A program made the position numbers and the translations under genes. A stretch of DNA of 64,000 bases from Cucumis sativus (lineage: Eukaryota; Streptophyta; Magnoliopsida; Cucurbitales; Cucurbitaceae): the NCBI RefSeq assembly GCF_000004075.3, contig NC_026660.2, forward strand, positions 27,283,498 to 27,347,497, written 5' to 3'. Position 1 is the stretch's first letter. Every line of letters starts with the position of its first letter. The notes under the pieces were generated by a model. That model saw nothing but the letters and a program-made list of their open reading frames with translations, searched no databases and was not told where the DNA came from. This document shows, piece by piece, positions 37,301-48,543 of this stretch.

Positions 37301-40300
37301 TTGAGAGTAGAACAAAGTGAAATTGTAAAAAGTTAAAATGATAAAAAATAGAGTTTAATTGAAAACTACGAACGAAATGAGTTTAACATTACGATTTGGA
37401 CTCAAAACACTTAATTCAAACATGCATTTTAGATTATATTACGATACAACTCAAACTCTATACATTACATAGCCCAAAAACCTTCTAAAAGAATTGAGAC
37501 TTGTAATTTCACATGGTGTGGGAGGAATGAAAAATGAGTCGTTAGATGAAGACATTAGAAGTCCATTTTTTTTTTTAAAGAGAAGTTGATGACTTGTGTC
37601 TTGACATTGACATGACTAGCTAATATGTACAATCAAAATTGTAGAGTAGAGATGTCTTGTCGTCTTTGGATGGATATCTACCCAAAGAAATAATAAATCA
37701 CATTGACTTTAGCTAATGGAGGGTTTTTGTTACTTTGTGAAAATAGTTTGTAATAGCTAGATTGTCTATATTCATGATAGGACTAGGAAATAACATAACA
37801 AAGGCAATGAAGACGAGTATTTATTAGGGTTTGCATGCCAAGGCTAGGATGAACATATTCATGGTTGATATAACATATATAACGTTTACGTTTAATAAGC
37901 ATTTGTCATGTAAAGTCTTAGAAGTAGAAGTGAATGAATAAATGATATATATGGTTGTAGTGATGATGTACTACAAAATCATATAGTTGGACAATCTCTA
38001 ATTTAATTAATCGATTAAAGTTTTTCTCAACAATAGTTATTTGTGTCAAGTTTGCTTCGAACATGATTTTATTAGATATAAAAACATTGATAATACATTA
38101 TATTTTGAAGCATGCGATAAAATCTGACGAATCGAGTAAAATGTGATAGATAGTGATATGTATTAACCAACTTGTATTATTGATCATGTTACAATCACTA
38201 TATAATGACTTATATCAATCAATTATGTCATGTTTGACATACCGCCCTTAGCTAATCCAATTAATTGGTTAACTAAATAAAGTTTCATTTGACCAAATTG
38301 AACTTCTTTTTTTTTATTAAGTTTACTCATTCTTGTTATATTAGGTTGTTTTTTATATAATTAATTAGGTAGCTTATAAGAAGTTGGAGAATGTGACTAA
38401 TTAATAAATGAACTCAATGATAAAATAGTAACTTTTCAAGCTTGTATACTTGTTTTTTCCTATAAATAATTCCATTTAACTTCTATGTAAATATAGAAAT
38501 CTTGATGAAAAAAAATGGAAAAAAGGTGCAAAATAAAGGTAAGATGAAAATCTATTGAGATCAAAATAATACTGAAATATAAAAGTTTAAAGTTTAAATA
38601 ATTGAATGTTTTTTTTTTTTTTTTTAAAAGGATAATTTTTACTATAAATCCTTAAATTCAAACCTGATTCAAGTTTCAACTTTAAAGTGTTCATTTTAAA
38701 ATTTGTAAACCAAAACAAATGAATCTGAAAACTTATTTGATCGTAGTTCATGCAATGATCGAACAAAAAAGTGATTACCTCCTCCTTTCTTTTGCTTTTT
38801 TTTTCCCCTTTCATGGAGCTATAGATAAGTAGACAAGTGGTTGTTTTTGGGGTCCTTGCAAAGACTTAATTTAAACTTGAAAGGCAAAAGTGGGTAGTGA
38901 AAGTGAGGTCATCAACCGTTGAAAAAGAACAGTGTTCTAATTGTTTTTATTAAAGCATTCACTTTGCCTCCCCTTCTTCTTCTCATTGTTTTACCTTTCC
39001 ATTCTCCTTTTTTACCATAGCCTTTACCCCTAATCACCCCTTCACCACAACCTAAAAAGTTTGCCTCCCCACAAACAATAATAAAAATACATTAATTTTT
39101 AAGTAAAGCCACATGATTTAGTTGAAACAAAACCATTAAATTAATCAATTTGGTCAATATGGTAGGACTCATTTGTCAATTTCTATCCACATTTTTCTAC
39201 CAACACATCTCCTCTTTCTCTTTCAACTTTAAATCTATACATACAAAATCAAAATTAGCTAAGGATTAGCAACAATAATAACAAAATTTAAAAGTAGAGA
39301 ACTCACAATTTTTGTTTACTTTTATTAGTATGTTATTAAGATTTTAAACAATATCTCACATCAACAACTAAAATATAAATATATAAATAAAAAAGTATAC
39401 AAGTAATAGAATATTATATCTATTGAAACTTACGCTTTCAAATATGTGATAATATAATTTAATCTATAAAAATACAAAAAACTCATGTCATAATAAAATA
39501 TTGACACAGAAATCCTTAGTATATTTATGTGTTTTTGCATCCTAATATAAGTTCTTCTTACCTCTTTATACAACATTTTATTTTGTTTCTTTTGCATATT
39601 GTACAAAAATGGATGCATTCATGCATGTCAAGTATATTGCTGTTGACTTGCCATAAAAGTTCAAAAACTATATTAGAGACTAAGTTTATGATTTTATTAG
39701 AATTTGAACAAATTTGAAAACTGTGATTTGACCTAAGTAAAAGAACTCAACTTACTAATAGGAAAGTTTGTACATTTATTCAAAAGTTATACGTGTTTAT
39801 TTTTTCACATTTATAAAAAAAGAACAAATATATAAATCTTCTTCTTCTCTTGAGATCATGTGTTTTCACAAGAACCTAGAAACTTAATCTTAATAGAAAC
39901 TCAACGTTGTGGAAGTGTAGAACATAAATATTATTATATATTATTGTGAATTAAATGGTGTAGAAGTGTTAGAAGAAGTATAATAGTAAAATAGGGAAAG
40001 TGGAGAAAGGGTTCACGTGAAACGGTGAGTTTAGGTGACACATCTGTGGTTGCATAGCAATTAAACTGACAACCACAGCACTACCAATCCCCAATCTCCT
40101 TACTCCCCCTTGTTTGCAATACACAGCCCCACTGAAGTCCGCTCCTCTCCTTTCACTCTTTCAAGTTTTGGACGGACACGATCTTCTGACCACCTTTGCG
40201 TCATCCGACGGCGCCCTCGAGGCTACTCTTTTCTTTCCTTTTTTTTTTTTTTATTTAAAAAACAATTTTGACGTGTCACTCTGATTTTCCCTCTCTGGTC

Positions 40301-40356
40301 CCCACTTCTCCTTGTCAGTTTCCCCGCATTGAGCGGGAGCCACTCCACCTCCCCAT

Positions 40357-40364
40357 CCACGTGG
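40357..40364. promoter_or_regulatory. G-box (CCACGTGG) upstream of the GRAS gene
   Basis: A perfect palindromic G-box lies about 510 bp upstream of the GRAS start codon. Other ACGT-core motifs lie near 40014 (TCACGTGA) and 40271 (GACGTGTC). G-boxes bind bZIP and bHLH factors, suggesting light or ABA responsiveness, which remains inference. Confidence 0.4.
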
Positions 40365-40595
40365 ACTCCCTTCATCCGGTCTCGTCAGATCCCCACTGGG
40401 CCCCACCTGCCACGTCCTCCCCTCCCCATTATTCAAACTCTCTTCTGACTATTTCCCTTTAATATTCATTTCCTTTCTTCTCTTAGCCTACTGGGCCCAC
40501 TCTCTTCTCTACTCTAGCTCCCTCGGGGGGAAAAACTTTCTTTCTTTCTTTTTTTTTTCTTTTTCAATTTCTTCTTCTAATCTATCTCTGAGCTA

Positions 40596-40637
40596 CCTCT
40601 CTCTCTCTCTCTTTCTCTCACTCTCACTCTCACTCTG
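40596..40637 (+). repeat. CT-rich leader repeat of the GRAS gene
   Basis: A run of CT units with small interruptions (ctctctctctctctttctctcactctcac type) in the presumed 5' UTR or core promoter. Pyrimidine patches are common near plant transcription starts. Confidence 0.6.
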
Positions 40638-40717
40638 TTCTCAGTTCTCTTTGCTTAAACAGCTTCACCGACGACCTCGCCGCCGTGATCTGTTCACTAC
40701 CGGCGAGTTCCATTTCT

Positions 40718-40848
40718 GTATGTATTCTTTTACTTGATGTATTTGCTGGGAGTTTGATTTTAACTTTCTAGTGAGTCGGAGTCGCTGACCTTTTTTTTTT
40801 CTCTTTCGTTTTTTTTGGTTGCATGTTTGGGGGATGGTGTGACTGTAG
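40718..40848 (+). other. Possible 5' UTR intron of the GRAS gene
   Basis: A donor-like gtatgt at 40718 and an acceptor-like tgactgtag ending at 40848 flank a T-rich stretch just before the ATG at 40869. The coding region itself is intronless, as usual for GRAS genes, and leader introns are known in the family. Confidence 0.35.
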
Positions 40849-40868
40849 ATTTTTGTTTTGGCCGGAAA

Positions 40869-42698
40869 ATGGCGAATATGTGTGCCGATAGTGGCAATCT
40901 TATGGCGATTGCTCAGCAAGTCATGAAGCAGAAGCAGCAACAGGAGCAGCAGCAGCAGCACCCACAGCACCAGCCACAGCAGCTTACGGGACCCTGTACT
41001 TTCGGTCTCAACCCATGGAGCGCCTCGAATCATGCTTTATCTGGGGCTCCAGATTTGGGGTTTGGGCTTACTGGAGCTGGATTTCCTGATCCGTTTCAGG
41101 TTCAGAGAGTGGTCGACGGTGGAGAAACGAGCTTTCAGTTTCCGAATTTGGAGCACCATTCTCCTGCTTTTAGATTTTCTGATTTCGACGGCGGTGCTGC
41201 TGCAGAGTTCGACTCTGACGAGTGGATGGAGAGTCTAATGGCTGGTGGAGATTCAACGGATAGCTCTAATCTTCCTTCTGGATGTGACGCGTGGCAATCT
41301 AATTCGGATTTTGCTTTCTACGCTGCCGATCCCTTTGTACCCTGTCCAAGTCGCCTCCCTATCCCCTGTTCTTCACCCTCTGATCTTAACAGAGTCATTT
41401 TCCCTGACCCGCCCAAAAGTGAACCCGCCGTTGAACCGCCCGTGGTTTCGTGGACGGGGATTCCCCCGGCAACTCCATCGGCAGTGGTTAAGGACACTCA
41501 AATCCCCAATCCTCCCCTTGCTGTTCTCAAGAGTGAAGATAACGGCGGTTCTTCGAGCTCTGCAGACACTGAATCGACTCCGCCACTACTTAAAACCCTA
41601 ATTGAATGTGCTCGAATTTCTGAATCGGAGCCAGATCGAGCGGCTCAAACGTTGATTAAGCTTAAGGAATCATCATCAGAGCATGGAGATCCGACCGAGA
41701 GGGTGGCCTTTTACTTTATGGATGCCCTTTGCCGGAGATTATCACTTCCATCGGATAGTCGTTTGATTTCTTGTGAATCCACTTCCGACGATTTCACTCT
41801 CTCTTACAAAGCTCTCAACGACGCTTGCCCTTACTCCAAATTCGCCCATTTGACTGCAAATCAAGCTATCCTCGAGAGTACAGAAAACGCAAGCAAGATT
41901 CACATAATCGACTTCGGAATTGCTCAGGGAGTTCAATGGGCGGCGCTTCTACAAGCTCTTGCAACCCGGTCCACCGGAAAACCAACCGGAATCCGGATCT
42001 CCGGCATTCCAGCTCCAATGCTTGGAAGCTGTCCAGCGACGGGGTTGTTCGCGACAGGTAACCGACTAGCCGAGTTCGCAAAGCTTCTGGAACTTAACTT
42101 CGAATTCGATCCAATTCTCACTCCAATCGAAGAACTGAACGAATCATCCTTCCAAATAGACACCCATGAAACCCTCGCCGTGAATTTCATGCTTCAATTG
42201 TACAACCTCCTGGACGAAACTCCCCGCGCCGTTCTCAACGTTCTGCAACTAGCCAAATCACTGAACCCTAAAATCGTAACCCTCGGCGAATACGAAGCAA
42301 GCCTAAACCGGGTCGGTTTCTTAAACCGGTTCAAGAACGCACTCAGACATTACTCAGCCGTGTTCGAATCACTTGACCCAAAACTACCTCGCGACTCAAA
42401 CGAACGGCTTCACTTAGAAAAGCTATTACTCGGCCGGCAAATCGGCGGACTGGTCGGACCGGAATCATCACCAGGATCGAAAACCGAACGAATGGAAGAC
42501 AAAGAAGAATGGAAAAAGTTAATGGAAAATTCAGGATTTGAATCAGTAAATCTGAGCCATTACGCAAAAAGCCAAGCTAAAATCCTTTTATGGAAGTACG
42601 ATTATAGCTCTGAGTACTCATTAATGGAATCCTCACCTGGGTTTCTCTCATTGGCATGGAACGAAGTCCCAATCATTACAGTTTCTTCATGGCGTTGA
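40869..42698 (+). CDS. SCL4: GRAS transcription regulator, SCARECROW-LIKE 4 type
   Basis: An intronless 609-aa protein. The N-terminus [20 protein letters not shown] and the following Gln-rich tract (residues about 20-38) match the opening of Arabidopsis SCL4/SCL7 as I recall it. The N-terminal half is disordered and acidic, with [11 protein letters not shown] at 113-123. The GRAS domain begins near residue 239 ([19 protein letters not shown], leucine heptad I). It continues with the VHIID-equivalent [14 protein letters not shown] (344-357), LHRII, the PFYRE-like region ([40 protein letters not shown]) and the SAW motif ending [18 protein letters not shown]. It is a nuclear co-regulator; its targets cannot be told from sequence. 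The start at 40869 (MANMC) was chosen over an upstream TTG-initiated extension. The C-terminus matches family length. Confidence 0.95.
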   Translation: MANMCADSGNLMAIAQQVMKQKQQQEQQQQHPQHQPQQLTGPCTFGLNPWSASNHALSGAPDLGFGLTGAGFPDPFQVQRVVDGGETSFQFPNLEHHSPAFRFSDFDGGAAAEFDSDEWMESLMAGGDSTDSSNLPSGCDAWQSNSDFAFYAADPFVPCPSRLPIPCSSPSDLNRVIFPDPPKSEPAVEPPVVSWTGIPPATPSAVVKDTQIPNPPLAVLKSEDNGGSSSSADTESTPPLLKTLIECARISESEPDRAAQTLIKLKESSSEHGDPTERVAFYFMDALCRRLSLPSDSRLISCESTSDDFTLSYKALNDACPYSKFAHLTANQAILESTENASKIHIIDFGIAQGVQWAALLQALATRSTGKPTGIRISGIPAPMLGSCPATGLFATGNRLAEFAKLLELNFEFDPILTPIEELNESSFQIDTHETLAVNFMLQLYNLLDETPRAVLNVLQLAKSLNPKIVTLGEYEASLNRVGFLNRFKNALRHYSAVFESLDPKLPRDSNERLHLEKLLLGRQIGGLVGPESSPGSKTERMEDKEEWKKLMENSGFESVNLSHYAKSQAKILLWKYDYSSEYSLMESSPGFLSLAWNEVPIITVSSWR

Positions 42699-45079
42699 AA
42701 GCAACAGCTTCGAAGCTTCAGGTACCGTATTTGTTTATTACATAATTATAATTTTTTTTTTGGTTGTTCCATCTTCTGTTCTGTAAAAAAAAAAATGACA
42801 TTAAGATTTAAGAATCACATACCGCCCATTGATGATCTTAATTTTGGTGCTAATTTTAATTTCCTAAACACGAATTTTTAATTAGTAAAGAAAAATGATT
42901 GGAGTTAAATGGAAAAAATGAGATTGATTGGGTTTTTGTTTGTTTCCTGAGATCTGTGTAAGCAAACCCATAAGTTATATGTCCTCATTTGCACCGACTG
43001 TCCGGTAGTAACCGCCTCTTGCCTTTTCAATTATGTTTTCTTATATGGGTCCTCTTTTTCTTTCAATTAGTTTTGCTCGGATGTCCTTTTTCGACCCCCG
43101 AATATATCTAATTTTAGGGGCAAAAAAGAAAAAAGATGATATATAGGGGGGTTTTGGGAAACAGTCGGGTACACATACATTTCATAAAAATGCTTTTCTT
43201 TTTCTCCCTATATGTTTCAAAATATTGCCTTTGGAAATGTAATTTTGTCTTTTTCTAATCTGTTTTCTTTAATGACCATACCTTAATTTTTTTTGTAATT
43301 TTGACCTTAACAACAAATGGAAAAACGAAACAACAGCTCAGAATGATTTGCTGATAAAACTTTGTTTTCTTTTCATTTCCATATAGACTTCCTAAGAAGA
43401 TTGTATTCTAAGGTGAAAGATAATATTCTAAATTTTGAACCAGTAAGAGTATTTTTTTTATTAATTATAATGCTCATGTTACATTGGGTGGGTGATAGAT
43501 TTAGGTGCAATGGATTCTTATAATAATTAAAATAAATCTACTAAAATTAATAGTTTTGTCGTCTATAATTTTTAAATAACGTCTAAGATTAATTGTTAAG
43601 TATTTAGGAAAGTAAATTTAATTTATTTTCTTAAAAGTAATCAATATGTTATCATTTTAATAAAAGAGTTTGCATTCAACTTATTTGAAAAATATTGTAC
43701 CAAAAACCTTATTTACAAATTTATACATATCACATAAATTTATAATTAAAATTTAAAAAAGAATTAATTAAAAATGAGATTATATTAAATGACCCTGTGT
43801 TTTAAGAGAAATTTTGATAGATTTACTAATACTCTATTTTGCCAAACATAAAAAATAAAACTTAAGATTGTTTTCTAATCACTTCTGTTCCTTCCGAATG
43901 GAAGTGTTTGAGGTAAGACTTTTGGGTACGCTCATCTTTTTTTATGAACGTTCAGAATAATTTTCTTTCTATTATGTTTTATTTATTTTATGTTAGTTTG
44001 ATTAGTTATTTTTTTCATGATTTAATGGTTAAATTTAAAAGTGGCAAATCAATTGCAATCAGTCTCATGAAATACGCATCCCAACGACTGGCAATCACAC
44101 CGACGACGCTAATTGAAAAATATTGTTTTTCATTAAGTTACATTTTTTTTTTCTACTTAAAAAATGCCTGTTCTAGGGAGACACGTTGTTGTAGTCGACG
44201 GTATTCAAAAGTATGGAGCTGTGGTCCGTTTTTTCAAGTTTTTTTCTTTTTTGGTCACGCCTTAAAGTGGATACTTGAATATGAGGATTTCAATTTATGC
44301 CTTCCATCATTTTAAATTCAAAACACAAGTAAGAATAACAATAATAGTTAATTGTTTTTATTACTTTTTCAAAAATATCCATATGATATCTAAAAATCTT
44401 GTATATGTATTATGAATAATTTTCTCTTGTTACAAATTATGAAATAAAAGCATACATTGTTAGGGAAAAGTTCAGTTGACATAGCAACATATCATGCTAC
44501 TGGCTTCTGCAGTCTATCGATGGTCTTAATTCTACAGTACGCTATGTATATTTTTTTGGTGAGATTCAGAGGATAATATTACAAAGAAACCTCCAAATTC
44601 AAAACTTTATACAATTAAAAGAAGAGAGAGGAAGAAAACCACTAGGCAAACAAGCCGATGCCAAAAAACAACATTTTCCAATTGAGAAGATAGAACAAAT
44701 GGTAGTGAACAGTAGCAACCCGATGAAGGTTATGAGCTACACTATTATTATTTCCTTTAAGTGTTTGGTGAAAGAAAACATCCTGTCTTTGGAATGAAAA
44801 ATAAAACCAATTATTTTACACTTTTTACCTCACAATTAAAACTGATTTGTATTTTGCACCTTCTAAAAATCACTTCTATATCTATTTGGTTTTTGATATT
44901 TGAAGTTTATATTTATATATATTGTTTCTAATTATTGGCTTAAAGGATAGAAAGATATCGAAGCGTAATTTTCTTAAATAAACAGTCAAACAAATTTCTC
45001 ACAAACATTAAAAAATAGTTCAAAGAGGACAAAGCAGTATTAAGTTTAATTAAGAACAAATTAGTCTTATTAATCAAAA
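42699..45079. other. Intergenic region
   Basis: GRAS 3' UTR, then AT-rich spacer. The open frame at 43944-44315 is T/A-rich with no domain. No other gene or RNA feature was seen until the tRNA-Tyr gene. Confidence 0.6.
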
Positions 45080-45168
45080 CCGACCTTAGCTCAGTTGGTA
45101 GAGCGGAGGACTGTAGTGAGGAACTCTCAGATATCCTTAGGTCGCTGGTTCGAATCCGGCAGGTCGGA
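45080..45168 (+). tRNA. tRNA-Tyr (anticodon GUA) with a 16-nt intron
   Basis: The 89-nt gene has acceptor stem CCGACCT/AGGTCGG plus discriminator A, D-arm GCTC-AGTTGGTA-GAGC, anticodon loop CTGTAG|A with anticodon GTA, and T-arm GCTGG-TTCGAAT-CCGGC. A 16-nt intron occupies 45117-45132, directly 3' of position 37, the canonical site. The mature tRNA is 73 nt. All nuclear plant tRNA-Tyr genes are known to carry such an intron. A CAA motif just upstream is typical of plant Pol III start sites. Confidence 0.97.
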
Positions 45169-45176
45169 TTTTTTTT
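45169..45176 (+). terminator. Pol III terminator of tRNA-Tyr
   Basis: A run of eight T residues immediately follows the tRNA 3' end, as expected for RNA polymerase III termination. Confidence 0.85.
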
Positions 45177-45194
45177 GCGTCTTTTTGAATGTGA

Positions 45195-45330
45195 CCACGT
45201 GTCACGTTCAAATTAGGGTGCAATAGAGTTTTGCTATGTCAACACCACGTAAGATTCCAACTTTGTAGAAAGCGTACACATGTCGAATTGTTTCCACGTG
45301 GCAAGTTTACGAAGTTTTTCACTGTCACGT
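45195..45330 (+). promoter_or_regulatory. ABRE/ACGT-core cluster
   Basis: Five ACGT-core motifs lie between the tRNA terminator and the TATA box of the next gene: CCACGTGT at 45195-45202 with an overlapping GTCACGTT, CCACGTAA at 45245-45252, CCACGTGG at 45294-45301 and TCACGTAG near 45326-45333. Such clusters are bound by ABI5/ABF-type bZIP factors in ABA- and seed-regulated promoters. Confidence 0.7.
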
Positions 45331-45358
45331 AGAAGAATATCTGACTTTAATTAGTTCA

Positions 45359-45364
45359 TATAAA
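45359..45364 (+). promoter_or_regulatory. TATA box of the LEA-like gene
   Basis: TATAAA lies 38 bp upstream of the ATG at 45397. This implies a very short leader (under about 15 nt) if it is used at the usual spacing. Confidence 0.55.
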
Positions 45365-45396
45365 AGAATTCGTAAACTCAATTTCCAAAAGCAAAT

Positions 45397-46129
45397 ATGA
45401 TAAACGCAATCAGATTCGGCCGTACTCCACCGCCGATTGTGCTCACATCACCTCTTCCGCCGAAGCTTCGCCGTATAAGCTCGCCTGAACTTCCATCCCG
45501 TCAAGCGATTAGTTTTGCCACTGCACCTGATCGGAATCCAAAGTGCGAAGAAATGGATGACTCTCAGAACAAAACCAAGGAGACTGGGTTAGTAGACTCC
45601 ATTTTGTTGATTATTTTGGTTAATGTTTATGTTTTTTTTTTTTAATTTATATAAATATTTAAACCAACTATTAAATAAAAATATGTTTTAGTTTTCAAAA
45701 CAAAAGAAACAGACAACAAAATATGAAAATCTTGAAAACAAAATGATTGTCAGAATGGGACTTTATTTTTTGTTTTGTTTCTTTCATATGAAATGGGTTA
45801 ATGTGTGAAAACAGAGATATAATGTGTGATTCATTCGGAGAAGGGTATGCGACCCGAAGCGAGGAAGAAGGATTTGGAGGAACTTATGGAGGGAAATATC
45901 AGTCAATTGACGATGACGAACACATGAATAAAAAACCAGTCAATCAACATGGTAATTAAACACATACACATCCTTAAAAGGAAAAAGTAAATGTGTGCAT
46001 GATTTAATAGTTAAATGATTTTAATTGGTATATTGTTGTTTTGATGGTGTGATTGAAGAATATGATAAAAGCCAGGGGAGCGAAGTGAAAGAGAAGGAGA
46101 AGTCACGCCATCAAGCTCATGCAAATTGA
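45397..46129 (+). CDS. Small LEA-like hydrophilic protein (At5g66780-like)
   Basis: Three exons, 45397-45587, 45815-45951 and 46059-46129, join in frame across split codons (GG|A and G|AA) to give 132 aa. The N-terminus (MINAIRFGRTPPPIVLTSPL...) has Arg but no acidic residue for 40 positions, so an organelle-targeting peptide is possible. The mature part is strongly hydrophilic (GYATRSEEEGFGGTYGGKYQ, SIDDDEHMNKKPVNQH, KEKEKSRHQAHAN), Gly/Glu/Lys-rich and probably disordered, as in late-embryogenesis proteins. From memory, the gene next to SCL4 in Arabidopsis (At5g66780) is a seed-expressed small protein of unknown function, and position and features agree. The ABRE cluster upstream supports ABA or seed control. 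Function is otherwise unknown. Confidence 0.72.
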
Positions 46130-47800
46130 ACTGCTCTACAATATATTGCTGTTTGTTGGGTTGGTAGCTCAATGTCGTCGAGTGTTTGGTTTCTCATCTT
46201 TTTGTTGGATATATCGTTTTCTGGGAATTTAGGTTCGTTATTTGTCACTATTTAGTTCACGTGGTAACTAAAGATGGTCTCACTTTCACCTGTTGTATAT
46301 TATTGGGTATTTTCTTCATATAGTGAGGATGTATCCTTTTCATGGTAATTTTGACATTTGCATCATATGAATATATGAGAAACAACGTTCAATCACAATA
46401 ATAAATGAAATGATCGATAGTTGAATAGCGCGCTATAGATCTGTAGGATGTTTCTTCTCATTCTCTCTAAAGATGATGCCTTAAAAGTCGGACCGTATAT
46501 TTATGTACATGGAACTCATCTCTTATATTATATGTAGGTGGGGGTAATCTTGAAAACTTTTGGATAACATTTTTATATTTTGTATAATGTTCACTCATTA
46601 ATCGATTTAAATTTAAATAAATAGACTTGCCTAGGGAAAATAAATTTGATTAAAATATTAAATATGAACAAACCTAACAAACACTATTTAAAAATCACTT
46701 GAGTTTGTGAACGGTAAATTGGAATTACAAAATAAAGTTCGATACAATCGTAACAAAATAACGTAATCAACCTAATAAACGGTAATACAAGGATACAATA
46801 TTTAATACAATGAAATATAAAATAAAAAATAACTCCAACATAATCAGCCGAATAAACTCTAGGCGATAAAAAGTAATGTGAAAAATACCATATATAATTA
46901 ATTAGAGATATTGATACAGAAATATTAAATGTTAATTCATTATAGATATTGATATGAAAAAAATAAAAAGTAAACCTAATGAATTCTCTAATTAATTTTT
47001 AATAGAAACTCTAATATGAGAAATATAAGAATAAACCTAACAACTCTGATTAATGTAACCTAGTAATATCCTTGGTCAGTAATTTTAATTTGTAATAGTT
47101 TCTAAAATTAAGTTCTGAATCCCTTGATTAGACATCCAAATTCAGACGGTAAAAGTTGGGAACATTCTTCAAATCTGCAAACCTTCATAGTACCATATTT
47201 TAAAAATAGGTTTAGAAAAGGTCTTCAAATTTCTATTTCAAATTTAAATGTTATACCGCGTCTCATATTTAAATATCACATTGCCTCTAGAATCATCGTT
47301 CATTCTAATTTTAAAACATCAAGCAGAAAATACATTATAAAATTTCAGGATTAAAGGAATCTATTAAAGTCCTTTCTGGCTTTTAAAGATGTTTTTGATA
47401 TACTCTATTAAGTTTCTAGGATGGTGGTAAAAAAGTCTTTAACATTTTTTAAAAATAATTTAGTTTTTAAATCATATTTCAAACAGAGTTTAGTTAAAAA
47501 GAAAGTGAGATTTCCAAAAACAGCACAAAATTCTTTTTGAATTTTTGAATTTTTGAATTATCCAATAGGTAAATTTTGATCGATTTTTTAAAATGATTTT
47601 TCATAACAATTAAAATTGAAAAATGAAAAAAGAAAAAGTTTTAACCACAATTTCCCGAATAAGTTAATTTGAGGAAAACTATTTAATTACGTGGCATGGA
47701 TAACGAAGTCGCTTTGAAACAACGCGATTAAAAAGAGAAAAAGAAGGAAAAAAAACAAAGGCCAAGCACTTCACGTTTTCTAAACGCGTTGTCCTTATCA
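46130..47800. other. Intergenic region
   Basis: LEA-like 3' UTR to about 46400, then very AT-rich spacer. An inverted repeat, aattaattagaga near 46900 and tctctaattaatt near 46985, could form a hairpin but lacks other transposon features. No gene is supported. Confidence 0.6.
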
Positions 47801-47907
47801 CATGCCCCACCGCCTTCTAGGCTTTGACTATTCTAGGTTACGAATTTTCATCCGTTCATCTCTATTCGCATCGCACAATCCTCGCCGTGCATTTCTCTTG
47901 GCCCCGT

Positions 47908-47926
47908 TATATAATAAATTAGGGTT
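47908..47926 (+). promoter_or_regulatory. TATA box and telo-box-like motif of a candidate lncRNA gene
   Basis: TATATAAT (47908-47915) is followed by TTAGGGTT (47919-47926), a partial telo-box. Telo-boxes are found near transcription starts of plant translation and small-RNA host genes. They mark the left edge of the GC-richer, ORF-poor block. Confidence 0.45.
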
Positions 47927-48455
47927 CCTTCCCGCCATCCTCATCCGAGATCTGTTTCCCTCGTTTCCCTTCATTGACTCTGATTTCTTGTTCTACGGGC
48001 CGTGATAGATTGGGGTTTCTGCTCTATCGTCGCGGAATATCGGACGCCAATGAGAAATTCCGGTCGCCATGGTTGTTCTCTTGTTATTTCCCATGTCTTT
48101 TCTTCTGGCGGAGAACCAAGTTCAGGTTCGTCTCATATAAAATTCCAGATGTAGTTGTCTGTTTTGTCCACCGTCTTCAGTTTGATTGGGGTTGGTGTTT
48201 ACGGTGCGGAATAACATCTTTCGTAAATAACAGGGTTTTTACCAGATTATCTAGGTCTCTTGCGACTGTATTACTAGTCTGAATGGACTCTTTAATACAA
48301 GACAAATGGGGGATTTCAATACCAATGAGAGGAGAAAACGATCTCTCGGATTTGCTCCAACCGCGAGTGGTTTTTGGCAGTTACCTTATGTAATTTCATC
48401 AAAGGAAGGTTGATTTGATTAGAGTATTGTTGTGGATGTATAAGATATCAGGCCG

Positions 48456-48485
48456 AACCGTCCCTATTTTATTAGGGAGGCGGTT
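48456..48485 (+). other. Hairpin 1 in the candidate lncRNA
   Basis: AACCG plus TCCCTA (48456-48466) pair with TAGGGA plus CGGTT (48473-48478 and 48481-48485), giving 11 bp with a 2-nt GG bulge and a 6-nt loop. Confidence 0.6.
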
Positions 48486-48506
48486 TCTGATCGATCTTTG
48501 TCATCC

Positions 48507-48543
48507 GACCTTTGCCATGACAGGTGCGCTTGCATGGCAGGTC
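48507..48543 (+). other. Hairpin 2 in the candidate lncRNA
   Basis: GACCT plus GCCATG (48507-48511 and 48514-48519) pair with CATGGC plus AGGTC (48533-48543), giving 11 bp with a 2-nt TT bulge and a 13-nt loop (acaggtgcgcttg). Confidence 0.65.

Larger units (their letters stand above)
33207..40500. other. Gene-poor AT-rich region of about 7 kb
   Basis: No gene can be supported on either strand. Contents: TA microsatellites at 33636-33663 and 33953-33975, a canonical TATAAATAG at 34086-34094 followed by about 200 bp of more balanced composition without a convincing ORF, a (TTTC)n repeat at 34311-34334, and a TA/CA tract near 36878-36902. From about 40000 the sequence becomes GC-richer and holds the distal promoter and leader of the GRAS gene. 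Confidence 0.6.

Noticed and set aside
33207-40250. Possible microRNA genes in the gene-poor stretch
   Set aside because: I scanned by eye for common plant miRNA sequences and long foldbacks and found none that I could support.
46895-47000. 13-bp inverted repeat resembling MITE ends
   Set aside because: Composed only of A/T-rich words, no target-site duplication found, and easily expected by chance in such sequence.
47802-48282. Open frames of 67 and 102 codons at the start of the ORF-poor block
   Set aside because: They overlap the TATA box and leader, use alternative starts and show no domain. More likely non-coding leader sequence.
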